The position numbers were made by a program, and so were the translations under genes. DNA of 64,000 nt from CAZKCK01 sp964552325 (GTDB taxonomy: Bacteria; Bacteroidota; Bacteroidia; Bacteroidales; TTA-H9): the NCBI GenBank assembly GCA_964552325.1, contig CAZKHA010000001.1:1-64000 (forward strand), given 5' to 3'. Positions 45,678 through 54,077 of this stretch are shown here, piece by piece. How positions within the stretch are numbered: position 1 is the stretch's first letter; every line of letters starts with the position of its first letter. The notes under the pieces were generated by a model. That model was not told the DNA's origin, searched no databases, and worked only from the letters and a program-made list of their open reading frames with translations.

Positions 45678-48635
45678 ATGTACAACGAACAAACCATTAA
45701 GCAACTCGAATCGTTTAAAAACGAAATAGAAGGCGATATCTACACAGATGAAACCATGCGTTTGCTTTATGCAACGGATGCTTCTGCTTATCGTGAAATT
45801 CCTTTAGCCATCATTCGTCCTAAAACTGAGGAAGATATTGCAAAAACAATTGAATTTGCTAAAAACCATAAGGTTCCATTAATTCCACGAACGGCAGGAA
45901 CTTCATTGGCTGGTCAGGTAGTTGGCAATGGAATTATAGTTGATGTTTCGAAATACCTTACCCAAATTATCGAAATAAACGAACAAGAGCGATGGGTTAG
46001 GTTACAACCTGGTGTAGTGCTTGATGAGCTAAATAAAATACTGGAACCAAAAGGTTTATTTTTTGCCCCAGAAACTTCAACATCAAACAGATGCATGATT
46101 GGGGGAATGGTTGGAAACAATTCATGTGGAGCCCATTCATTGGTATATGGTAGCACGCGCGAACATACATTGGAAATTAAAGCCTTCTTGAGTGATGGCA
46201 GCAAGGTGCATTTTAAACCATTGAATAAGAATGAATTCAATGAAAAACTTGCCTTACAAACCCTTGAGGGGTCTATTTATCGCAACCTTAACCAAGTATT
46301 ATCCAATCCACAACATCAAGAGAATATTATCAATGAATTTCCAGAGAAAGGACTTCATAGGCGAAATACGGGCTATGCTATTGATATTCTGTTAGATTCG
46401 GCTATATTCCTTGGCAATGACCCATTTAATTTCTGCAAACTATTAGCGGGTTCCGAAGGCACGTTGGCCTTTTCTACCGAAATAAAATTGAATCTGGTAC
46501 CTCTCCCTCCTAAAGAAACGGCATTGGTATGTGTTCATCTTGATACCATTGAACAAAGTTTAAAGGCTAATTTAATCGCATTAAACCATCAACCCTATTC
46601 GGTTGAATTGATGGACAAGACCATAATCGATTTGACGAACGAGAATCGTGCACAGCAGCAAAACCGCTTTTTTATTCAAGGCTCACCTGGTGCAATTCTA
46701 ATTGTTGAGTTTTCAGAGCTTACAAAAGAAGCTATTATGCAGAAAGCCAACATAATGGAACACGAAATGCGTGAAGCGGGATATGGCTATCATTTTCCAA
46801 TTGTTTCTGGTGCTGATATAAAAAAGGTTTGGAACCTTCGCAAAGCTGGTTTAGGTGTTTTATCAAATATGCCGGGTGATGCAAAACCTGTTCCTGTAAC
46901 GGAAGACACGGCTGTAAGTCCGGAAAAACTGCCAGCATATATTGCTGAATTTGATTCACTTTTAAAAAAGCATGGGCTTTCTTGTGTGTATTATGCCCAT
47001 ATAGCAACTGGCGAACTACACTTGCGGCCCGTATTAAACCTTAAAGATAGTGCTCACATTGAACTCTTTAGGACTATTGCGCTGGAAACAGCCAAATTGG
47101 TAAAAAAATACAGAGGCTCAATAAGTGGTGAGCATGGCGATGGAAGGCTAAGGGGTGAATTTATCCCCTTGATGATTGGGCAAAGCAATTATCAATTGCT
47201 ACTCGACATTAAAAAAACATGGGATCCAGATGGCATATTCAACCCTGGGAAAATTACCGACACCCCGCAAATGAATACTTTTTTGCGGTACGAACCTGAT
47301 GCTAAAACCCGTGAAATAGAAACAATATTTGATTTTTCACATGACCATGGCATACAACGCGCTGCCGAAAGATGCAATGGATCAGCCGATTGCCGCAAAT
47401 CAGAAGTAATTGGCGGTACTATGTGCCCAAGCTATATGGCCACGCGCGACGAAAATGCTACAACCCGGGCCAGGGCAAATATCCTTCGCGAATTCTTAAC
47501 ACATTCCAAAAAGTCTAACCCATTTAATCATAAAGAGATATATGAGGTAATGGATCTTTGCCTTTCGTGTAAGGCATGCAAAAACGAATGCCCATCAAAT
47601 GTGGATGTGGCAAAACTTAAAGCAGAATTTTTGCAACATTACTATGATTCAAATGGGATACCATTACGTACCCTCGCGATTGCATACATAGCCCATATCA
47701 ATAAATTAGGTACTTATTTTAAGGGTATTACAAATTTTGTGTTGGGAAACAAATGCATTTCGGGCATCTTAAAAAAAACGCTTGGGTTTGCTCCCTCTCG
47801 AAGCATTCCCTTACTTTCATCGGCCAGCTTACAAAAGTTTTATAGCAATAACCGTAAAACGAAAGCCAGGGAAACCCAACAAAAGAAGGTCTTCCTCTTT
47901 AAAGATGAATTTACCGAATTCAATGATTCTCATATAGGGATAAAGGCTATTCTATTATTAGAACGACTTGGTTACGAAGTTGTTATACCTAAACATACCT
48001 TGAGTGGTAGAACCTTTTTATCGAAAGGGATGCTGCGAAAAGCCCAAAAAATAGCCATTACCAACGTTTCGCTTCTAAAAGACCTTGTTACCGCAGAAAT
48101 TCCATTAATTGGAATAGAGCCCTCCGCTATACTAGCCTTTCGCGATGAATATCCTGATTTAGTACCCAAAGAACTTAAAAATGCGGCTCAACAACTAGGA
48201 AAAAATGCCCTCCTCTTCGAAGAGTTTATTACCAAGGAATTTGACAAAGGCAACATCCAAACGGATTGGTTCCATTCGGTTCCCAAAAATATCCTTCTGC
48301 ATGGTCATTGCCAACAAAAGGCCATCTCCTCTACCCTACCAACACGCAAAATGCTTTCAATACCAATAAATTATACTATAAATGAAATCCCTTCAGGTTG
48401 CTGCGGTATGGCTGGAAGCTTTGGATATGAAAAAGAACATTTCGATATTTCGATGAAAGTTGGCGAACTTGTCTTGTTTCCAACCATCCGGAAAGCTCCA
48501 AAAGACACCATAATTGTGGCACCTGGAACTTCGTGTAGGCATCAAATAAAAGATGGCGTTGGTCAAAAAGCCTTGCATCCCATTGAAATACTCTATGAGG
48601 CTTGCACAGATTTTCCCAAAATGGCAAAGGGATAG
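45678..48635 (+). CDS. FAD-linked and Fe-S dehydrogenase, YdiJ-like (candidate D-2-hydroxyglutarate dehydrogenase)
   Basis: A 985-residue fused flavoprotein, close to E. coli YdiJ (~1018). In order: FAD-binding type 4 (PCMH) domain (~35-270; PRTAGTSLAGQVVGNGIIVD, GMVGNNSCGAHSLVYGS), FAD-oxidase C-terminal domain to ~540 (HIATGELHLRP, SGEHGDGRLRGEF), a Cys-rich segment (CNGSADCRK near 565, MCPSYMATRDE), a 4Fe-4S motif CLSCKACKNECPSNVDV (near 628), and a C-terminal CCG-type Cys-rich domain (HGHCQQKA, IPSGCCGMAGSFGYE). YdiJ-type enzymes oxidise D-2-hydroxyglutarate to 2-oxoglutarate; D-lactate or glycolate oxidases share the plan. The DUF1338 neighbour supports the first. Confidence 0.87.
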   Translation: MYNEQTIKQLESFKNEIEGDIYTDETMRLLYATDASAYREIPLAIIRPKTEEDIAKTIEFAKNHKVPLIPRTAGTSLAGQVVGNGIIVDVSKYLTQIIEINEQERWVRLQPGVVLDELNKILEPKGLFFAPETSTSNRCMIGGMVGNNSCGAHSLVYGSTREHTLEIKAFLSDGSKVHFKPLNKNEFNEKLALQTLEGSIYRNLNQVLSNPQHQENIINEFPEKGLHRRNTGYAIDILLDSAIFLGNDPFNFCKLLAGSEGTLAFSTEIKLNLVPLPPKETALVCVHLDTIEQSLKANLIALNHQPYSVELMDKTIIDLTNENRAQQQNRFFIQGSPGAILIVEFSELTKEAIMQKANIMEHEMREAGYGYHFPIVSGADIKKVWNLRKAGLGVLSNMPGDAKPVPVTEDTAVSPEKLPAYIAEFDSLLKKHGLSCVYYAHIATGELHLRPVLNLKDSAHIELFRTIALETAKLVKKYRGSISGEHGDGRLRGEFIPLMIGQSNYQLLLDIKKTWDPDGIFNPGKITDTPQMNTFLRYEPDAKTREIETIFDFSHDHGIQRAAERCNGSADCRKSEVIGGTMCPSYMATRDENATTRARANILREFLTHSKKSNPFNHKEIYEVMDLCLSCKACKNECPSNVDVAKLKAEFLQHYYDSNGIPLRTLAIAYIAHINKLGTYFKGITNFVLGNKCISGILKKTLGFAPSRSIPLLSSASLQKFYSNNRKTKARETQQKKVFLFKDEFTEFNDSHIGIKAILLLERLGYEVVIPKHTLSGRTFLSKGMLRKAQKIAITNVSLLKDLVTAEIPLIGIEPSAILAFRDEYPDLVPKELKNAAQQLGKNALLFEEFITKEFDKGNIQTDWFHSVPKNILLHGHCQQKAISSTLPTRKMLSIPINYTINEIPSGCCGMAGSFGYEKEHFDISMKVGELVLFPTIRKAPKDTIIVAPGTSCRHQIKDGVGQKALHPIEILYEACTDFPKMAKG

Positions 48636-48756
48636 CACCAAAACAGGATTTTGTTTCATTTTGGAAACCAATTCGGTAATGAAATTCCTGAATATATAAG
48701 TATCAAAGTAAGTTTTATATAATTAATAGACTCTAAATAAGCAACTTATACGAAAT

Positions 48757-48785
48757 GGCATGCAGATTGCTATACTCCCCATGCC
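48757..48785 (+). repeat. Inverted repeat before the propeller lipoprotein gene
   Basis: GGCATG (48757-48762) and CATGCC (48780-48785) are separated by 17 bases, 31 bases before the ATG. It could be a leader stem or operator. The rest of the 181-base gap (48636-48816) is A+T-rich; I see no exact promoter box or clear terminator in it. Confidence 0.35.
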
Positions 48786-48816
48786 TAATAATAGAAAATT
48801 TAATACATAAACCAAT

Positions 48817-50028
48817 ATGAAAAAATCCATTCTTTACTTATTCGCACTCGCGGTATTGTTTGTATCGTGCAGCAAAGAAGAACCTGTAGCCGTTACAAAC
48901 GAAGAAGGCATTCAGCTAAACAATGATGCAAGCTCGCTTAACCAAATGATGGTTCCTTATAATGAGCCCCTTAATCTTACTGGCGAAAAAGCAGGCCTTG
49001 CCCTTACTTTGGTAGGAGAAGCCATCAGCCCTACAGTTAATGGGGTTAAACTTAGTGCATCATATGTATTTAGGAAGTACAACAAAGTATTTGTAACATA
49101 CAACGAACGCGGAAATGGATATGGTGGAGCAGTTAGGGTGTATAGTTTGGTTGATCCAGCTAATCCAACTTTGGTTTCTGAAATGACATTTGCGAAAATA
49201 GATATCAACGCATGCGACATTAATGGCTTAGGTAGCTCCTTGTACCTTGCTGGCTCTTCAAAATCAAAAGGTGGTGTAATAGTTAAAGTTGCAATTGATG
49301 CTCAAGGTATCATTACCTCTACTCCTTCAACAGTTAAAGTTTTTAAAATTGGAGACGGTTTTTCAGCCAATGGTGTTATTCAAGCTCATACCTATTTATA
49401 TGTAAGCGTTGGAAACAGCGTTGGTGGCTTATATTGTATTGATAGGGCTACCATGGCTATGGTTGAGCAAGATTTATATAGCGGTGCAAAATTTTCATGC
49501 GCTAACGGTCGTTTGGCAGGTGATAACCACATGGGCTTAGAAGTCAATTCTGCAAATGATGCTTTCTTGCATACTTATGTTGTTCACACCAGCGATCCTA
49601 CACAAGAGCATATCTGGCCTATTGGTCATATTAAAACCCAAAACGTTGAACCTGAGTTTGTAAACTATGGTAAGCATACCATGTTTATTCGTCCAGGAAC
49701 TACAACTTGTTACATTGCAATGGGTGTAAGTGGTATGAAAGCTCTTAATATCCATACGGGAGTTACTGTTTATGAATCTCCAGTTGGTATGATTACTAAC
49801 GGTAACACCAATGCAGTAAGTGCTGATTCTGACTACATCTACATGGCTAATGGCGCTCAAGGTTTATACATAGCCGAAAAACCTACTGCAGGAACAGTTG
49901 TTAACATTGCCGCTATTTGGGACGATCCAGCACATCCAGGAAGCTGCAACATGGTTTATTCAGATGAAACACACATCTTTGTTGCTAAAGGAAAAGAAGG
50001 CGGACTTAAGATTATCAAGTCGAACTAA
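48817..50028 (+). CDS. Lipoprotein with beta-propeller (LVIVD-like) repeats
   Basis: A 403-residue exported lipoprotein. The signal MKKSILYLFALAVLFVSC ends at lipobox Cys18. The body is made of strand repeats ending in Y-S-L-V-D-P-type or D-x-x-Y-L/M turns (VRVYSLVDPANPTLVSEMTF, YIYMANGAQGLYIAE, HIFVAKGKEGGLKIIKS), typical of a beta-propeller such as LVIVD-repeat surface lipoproteins. It contains no obvious catalytic motif. A strong terminator follows. The role is unknown. Confidence 0.8.
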   Translation: MKKSILYLFALAVLFVSCSKEEPVAVTNEEGIQLNNDASSLNQMMVPYNEPLNLTGEKAGLALTLVGEAISPTVNGVKLSASYVFRKYNKVFVTYNERGNGYGGAVRVYSLVDPANPTLVSEMTFAKIDINACDINGLGSSLYLAGSSKSKGGVIVKVAIDAQGIITSTPSTVKVFKIGDGFSANGVIQAHTYLYVSVGNSVGGLYCIDRATMAMVEQDLYSGAKFSCANGRLAGDNHMGLEVNSANDAFLHTYVVHTSDPTQEHIWPIGHIKTQNVEPEFVNYGKHTMFIRPGTTTCYIAMGVSGMKALNIHTGVTVYESPVGMITNGNTNAVSADSDYIYMANGAQGLYIAEKPTAGTVVNIAAIWDDPAHPGSCNMVYSDETHIFVAKGKEGGLKIIKSN

Positions 50029-50052
50029 GCCCTCTCCTATACATTAATATAT

Positions 50053-50078
50053 AGCCTCACTTTTAGTGGGGCTTTTTT
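50053..50078 (+). terminator. Intrinsic terminator after the propeller lipoprotein gene
   Basis: AGCCTCACT (50053-50061) pairs with AGTGGGGCT (50065-50073) around TTT, followed by five more T. It touches the stop codon of the convergent YigZ-family gene. Confidence 0.85.
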
Positions 50079-50685
50079 ATTTCACTTCTTCAAGAAGTAC
50101 ACCATCCAGGTTTTGGAGTTTTGCAATGATTTTAAGTGCTTCTAGGCGAGGGGAAGTAAAAAGCAACTTGCATGCGTTGTTGAAATCAGTATGATTAACA
50201 GTGGCACCACTATCCTTTAAAGTTTTCATCACCTGGTTCATATGGGTATATTGAAAACTAACCTGATAGCTCATACAAACAAGCCTAGTTACTTTTTCTG
50301 CAGCATCAATAGCCTCACGGGCAGTGCTTTTATAGGCATTTATTAAGCCCGGTACACCAAGTTTGGTTCCTCCATAATAGCGAACCACCACTAGTAGAAC
50401 ATTGGTTAAATCAGCTGAAAGTATCTGCCCATAAATGGGCCTACCCGCCGAACCGGAAGGTTCTCCATCATCATTTATACGGTAATTGCTGCGATCTTGA
50501 CCCAATACCCAGGCATAACAATGGTGCGTGGCATCATAATACTTGCTTTTTAGTTCATCCAAAGTTGCTTTTATTTCTTCGGTGTTAGTAACTGGAAACA
50601 CAAATCCTAAAAAACGACTACCTTTATCCCGAAAATTTGCCGTGGTTGGAGCTAAAATAGTTTTATATTCATCGTTCAAGTTCAT
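50077..50685 (-). CDS. YigZ/IMPACT family protein
   Basis: A 202-residue protein of the YigZ/IMPACT (UPF0029) family. Marks are KGSRFLGFVFPV, ATHHCYAWVLG, the signature NDDGEPSGSAGRPIYGQI and VVVRYYGGTKLGVPGLINAY. A DUF1949-like C-terminal domain follows from ~140. Mammalian IMPACT inhibits the GCN2 kinase by binding GCN1; the bacterial role is not settled. Its -7 box sits only four bases from the ATG, so the mRNA may be leaderless. Confidence 0.9.
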   Translation of the reverse strand: MNLNDEYKTILAPTTANFRDKGSRFLGFVFPVTNTEEIKATLDELKSKYYDATHHCYAWVLGQDRSNYRINDDGEPSGSAGRPIYGQILSADLTNVLLVVVRYYGGTKLGVPGLINAYKSTAREAIDAAEKVTRLVCMSYQVSFQYTHMNQVMKTLKDSGATVNHTDFNNACKLLFTSPRLEALKIIAKLQNLDGVLLEEVK

Positions 50686-50689
50686 GATA

Positions 50690-50697
50690 CAAATGTA
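50690..50697 (-). promoter_or_regulatory. -7 box of the YigZ-family gene, almost at the start codon
   Basis: The minus strand reads TACATTTG, an exact TAnnTTTG match, ending four bases before the ATG at 50685. If used, the transcript would begin at or next to the start codon. Confidence 0.5.
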
Positions 50698-50935
50698 CCA
50701 ATTGCTCCAAAAATTCCTTTGATTTTGCTAAACATTCATACATACATTATATGAAAATATTTAAAATTTAAGATCAATTTTCTTATAACAATTATGACAA
50801 AATACCATATATAACTATATAACAACTACTTATATAAAAAGTTATTAACATTTCCCCTTTCAGGCTGTTCATTATTTTCTTAAAAAATGTTAAAAAAAAA
50901 TTTGGAGAAATGATACACAATTCAAAAAACTGCCG

Positions 50936-50943
50936 TACCTTTG
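50936..50943 (+). promoter_or_regulatory. -7 box of the small lipoprotein gene
   Basis: TACCTTTG is an exact TAnnTTTG match, 25 bases before ATG 50969. The rest of the 283-base gap (50686-50968) is very A+T-rich with several homopolymer A runs; no further gene or RNA is supported. Confidence 0.65.
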
Positions 50944-50968
50944 CATCGTTTTAAAACCAAAGACCATC

Positions 50969-51220
50969 ATGAAAAAATTAAATTATTTCATTCTAAGTGC
51001 AGCTATCGTTGCCATTACCGCTTGCGGACCAAGTGCTAAAGAACTCGCTGAAAAAGCTCGTCAAGATTCAATTCGCATTGCTGATTCTATCGCTTTGGTA
51101 GAAAAAGAAATGATGAAACAAGACAGTATTGCTAAGGCAGAAGCCGCTGCAGCTGCTGAAACAGCTCGTTTAGACAGCATTGCTACCGCTGAAGCTAACA
51201 AAAAAGGAAAGAAAAAATAA
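50969..51220 (+). CDS. Small lipoprotein with charged Ala/Lys-rich tail
   Basis: An 83-residue lipoprotein. The signal MKKLNYFILSAAIVAITAC ends in Cys19. The mature part is a highly charged helix with repeated DSI and KAEA units (ARQDSIRIADSIALVEKE, DSIAKAEAAAAAETA) ending in KKGKKK. It resembles short Bacteroidota envelope lipoproteins of unknown role. It has its own promoter and a strong terminator, so it is an independent gene despite its size. A spacer or Lpp-like envelope role is only a guess. Confidence 0.8.
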   Translation: MKKLNYFILSAAIVAITACGPSAKELAEKARQDSIRIADSIALVEKEMMKQDSIAKAEAAAAAETARLDSIATAEANKKGKKK

Positions 51221-51238
51221 TTCCTTTCCAGGATACGT

Positions 51239-51265
51239 AAAAGGAGTGGCAACACTCCTTTTTTT
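51239..51265 (+). terminator. Intrinsic terminator after the small lipoprotein gene
   Basis: AAAAGGAGTG (51239-51248) pairs perfectly with CACTCCTTTT (51253-51262) around GCAA, followed by three more T. The stem is ten base pairs. Confidence 0.9.
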
Positions 51266-51420
51266 ATGCCCAGAAGTTTCGTAATTCAACAAAACAACAC
51301 TGCATCCAAACCAAAACATACCACGCTAAAAACTATAATTGATTTATTTACAATATATTGGAAATTTTTTGAAATTTTTATGGTTGTTAAATCAATAACC
51401 TGAACTAAACAACAATAGCC

Positions 51421-51428
51421 TACCTTTG
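51421..51428 (+). promoter_or_regulatory. -7 box of uvrB
   Basis: TACCTTTG is an exact TAnnTTTG match, 26 bases before the uvrB ATG. No SOS-type operator was recognised in the 189-base gap. Confidence 0.6.
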
Positions 51429-51454
51429 TAACAGGAAATTTATGTACAATAACC

Positions 51455-53476
51455 ATGTTTAAGCTTACCTCTACTTTTATGCCAACTGGCGACCAGCCTG
51501 ATGCCATTCGACAACTAGTTGAAGGAATTGAAAACGGGGAACAAGCTCAAGTACTTTTGGGAGTAACAGGTTCGGGAAAAACATTCACAATTGCCAATGT
51601 GCTCAGCCAACTTAACAGGCCAACATTGGTCCTTAGCCATAACAAAACCCTTGCAGCCCAGCTATATGGCGAGTTTAAACAATTCTTTCCAGAAAATGCG
51701 GTTGAATACTTCGTTTCGTACTACGACTACTACCAGCCCGAAGCCTACTTGCCCACTACCAATACCTATATAGAAAAAGACTTATCGATAAACGATGAAA
51801 TTGAAAAGTTAAGGCTTAGTACCACATCATCCTTGCTTTCAGGCCGTAGAGATGTGATTGTAGTTTCATCGGTATCATGTCTTTATGGTATCGGAAACCC
51901 AGATGATTTTAGTAGCAATGTAATTAGAATAGAAGTTGGACAAGTTTTGAACCGCAACCGATTATTGCTTGATTTAGTTGAGAGTCTTTATGCACGAACA
52001 GAAGCCGATTTTACAAGGGGGAACTTCCGTGTAAAAGGTGATACGATAGATGTTTTCCCAGCTTATGCTGATTTTTGTTATCGTATCGTTTTCTGGGGCG
52101 ACGAAATAGAAAGCCTAGAAACCTTTGAAGCCTCTTCAGGTCACCGAATTACATCACAAGAATCCATCACAATATACCCTGCCAATATTTTTGTTACTTC
52201 TCAAGAAAGTATGAAGTCGGCGATTAAAGAGATACAGGACGACCTATTTAAACAGGTAGAGTATTTCAGGGAAAATGGGCGGCATTATGAGGCTAAACGG
52301 CTAGAAGACAGGGTTGTTTATGATATTGAAATGATGAAGGAACTCGGTTATTGTTCAGGTATAGAAAATTATTCGCGGTACTTCGACCGTAGGCCATCGG
52401 GCAGTCGCCCCTTTTGCCTACTCGATTATTTTCCAGATGATTATTTAATGGTAATTGACGAAAGCCATGTTACTATTCCACAAATAAGGGGAATGCATGG
52501 TGGCGACCGTTCACGGAAACAAACTTTGGTTGATTTTGGATTTAGGCTTCCTTCGGCAATGGACAATCGTCCCCTAAAGTTTGATGAGTTTGAGGCCATG
52601 CTTAATCAAATAATCTATGTTTCGGCAACTCCTGCTGAATATGAGCTTCAGAAAGCAGAAGGTGTTGTTGTTGAACAAGTTATACGTCCTACAGGCCTTC
52701 TTGATCCAATTATCGAGGTTCGGCCGGCAATCAATCAGATTGACGATCTATTGGATGAAATTGAAAAGACAATTGCTCGAAAAGAACGTGTTTTGGTTAC
52801 AACGCTTACCAAACGAATGGCTGAGGAGCTAACAAAGTATGTTACAAGAGTTGGAGTTTCTGCTCGTTATATCCATTCAGATATAGATACTTTGGAACGC
52901 GTGGAAATATTAAGAGATTTGCGTTTAGGGGTTTTTGATGTTTTGGTAGGTGTAAACCTATTGAGGGAAGGTCTTGATTTACCGGAGGTTTCGTTGGTTG
53001 CCATTTTAGATGCCGACAAAGAAGGTTTTTTAAGGTCGGAGCGCTCGTTAACCCAAACAGCTGGAAGGGCGGCACGCAACATCAATAGCAAGGTTCTTTT
53101 TTATGCTGACAAGGTAACCTTTTCGATGCAACGAACCATAGACGAGACACTTAGGCGTAGAAATAAGCAATTAGATTACAACATGTTAAATAATATTACA
53201 CCTACGCAAATCGTTAAGTCAACCGAGTCAATACTTTCACAGACTTCCGTGGCGGGTACGCATAAAAGCCAGAATTTCTACGTTGAAAAAGAAGGTATTA
53301 CCATTGCCGCAGACCCTGTTGTAACCTACATGACACCTGAGCAAATTGGTAAGGCAATTGAAAAATTGAAAAAGGGAATGGAAGCCGCAGTAAAAGAGCT
53401 TGACTTTGTTGAAGCTGCTAGGTGTAGGGATGAAATTTACCAACTTGAGCAGAAAAAGGCACTTATGAAGGCTTAA
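51455..53476 (+). CDS. uvrB: Excinuclease ABC subunit B
   Basis: The damage-verifying helicase of nucleotide excision repair, 673 residues. Walker A is GVTGSGKTFTIANV near residue 39. The damage-probing beta-hairpin is YYDYYQPEAYLP. Walker B DESH is in VIDESHVTIPQ, and the C-terminal helicase motifs include GVNLLREGLDLPEVSLVAI and QTAGRAARN. A UVR domain closes the protein (~635-670). uvrA and uvrC are not in the window. It starts MFKLTSTFMPTGDQPDA. Confidence 0.98.
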   Translation: MFKLTSTFMPTGDQPDAIRQLVEGIENGEQAQVLLGVTGSGKTFTIANVLSQLNRPTLVLSHNKTLAAQLYGEFKQFFPENAVEYFVSYYDYYQPEAYLPTTNTYIEKDLSINDEIEKLRLSTTSSLLSGRRDVIVVSSVSCLYGIGNPDDFSSNVIRIEVGQVLNRNRLLLDLVESLYARTEADFTRGNFRVKGDTIDVFPAYADFCYRIVFWGDEIESLETFEASSGHRITSQESITIYPANIFVTSQESMKSAIKEIQDDLFKQVEYFRENGRHYEAKRLEDRVVYDIEMMKELGYCSGIENYSRYFDRRPSGSRPFCLLDYFPDDYLMVIDESHVTIPQIRGMHGGDRSRKQTLVDFGFRLPSAMDNRPLKFDEFEAMLNQIIYVSATPAEYELQKAEGVVVEQVIRPTGLLDPIIEVRPAINQIDDLLDEIEKTIARKERVLVTTLTKRMAEELTKYVTRVGVSARYIHSDIDTLERVEILRDLRLGVFDVLVGVNLLREGLDLPEVSLVAILDADKEGFLRSERSLTQTAGRAARNINSKVLFYADKVTFSMQRTIDETLRRRNKQLDYNMLNNITPTQIVKSTESILSQTSVAGTHKSQNFYVEKEGITIAADPVVTYMTPEQIGKAIEKLKKGMEAAVKELDFVEAARCRDEIYQLEQKKALMKA

Positions 53477-53623
53477 AATGGATTTTGGTTGAACAATGTT
53501 ATTAACAATAATTCATTGGATAAATTGCAATTTATTATAAACCAGCCTAATAACCAAATTTGCCTGTAATAAAGCGGTTGATATATAAATTTGAGAGTTA
53601 AACTGTAGTTTCATACAAAGTAT

Positions 53624-53631
53624 TATATTTG
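53624..53631 (+). promoter_or_regulatory. -7 box in front of the exopolysaccharide locus
   Basis: TATATTTG is an exact TAnnTTTG match, 34 bases before ATG 53666. It is the only such box found before the chain of closely spaced polysaccharide genes. Confidence 0.5.
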
Positions 53632-53665
53632 TAATGGCCTTAATTAATCATTCAGCTAACGATTA

Positions 53666-54061
53666 ATGCAAACAATGAAAAAGAAGATTCTGGTTGTTGA
53701 TGATGAGCAAAGTATCCGTTTGCTTCTCGAAAACTATCTGAACAAAACATATGAAGTCTTCACGAGTGTTAATGGTGAAGAGGGCCTTATTTGGCTTGAA
53801 AAGAATATTCCTAGTTTGATAATCTGTGATATTCAAATGCCTGTTATGGACGGATATGAGGTTATTAAAAGGGTTCGTTCCAGCGGATTTCATAAGCATA
53901 CACCCATTTTAATGCTTTCTGGCGAAGAAAGCAGCATTAGCAGGGTTAAATGTTATCGGCTTGGTGCGCAAGATTTTTTGGTAAAACCTTTCAATGTACA
54001 AGAACTTGAAGAAATCATCAAGAAAAACCTATACCCTATTCATTTTGCTCTTGAGTGGTAA
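53666..54061 (+). CDS. Stand-alone receiver-domain response regulator (first gene of the EPS locus)
   Basis: A 131-residue single-domain receiver with all key residues: acidic pair in ILVVDDE, phospho-Asp in LIICDIQMPVMDG, Ser in LMLSGEE and Lys in DFLVKPF. There is no output domain, so it must act by protein-protein contact or in a phosphorelay. Sixteen bases separate it from the phosphoglycosyltransferase gene, which carries a related but degenerate receiver. An interaction between the two is a reasonable inference. ATG 53675 (MKKKILV) is an alternative start. Confidence 0.92.
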   Translation: MQTMKKKILVVDDEQSIRLLLENYLNKTYEVFTSVNGEEGLIWLEKNIPSLIICDIQMPVMDGYEVIKRVRSSGFHKHTPILMLSGEESSISRVKCYRLGAQDFLVKPFNVQELEEIIKKNLYPIHFALEW

Positions 54062-54077
54062 ATAAAAACTTTTATTC

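Noticed and set aside
50698..50935. A+T-rich gap considered as a possible origin or attachment site
   Set aside because: No DnaA-box cluster, direct repeat or integrase gene was found; it looks like ordinary promoter-proximal DNA.
51266..51420. Possible SOS operator or small RNA before uvrB
   Set aside because: Only A+T-rich sequence is visible, with no palindrome of operator type and no terminator.
53477..53623. Possible terminator after uvrB
   Set aside because: Only weak CAATG/CATTG pairing with a long loop is present and no T run follows.
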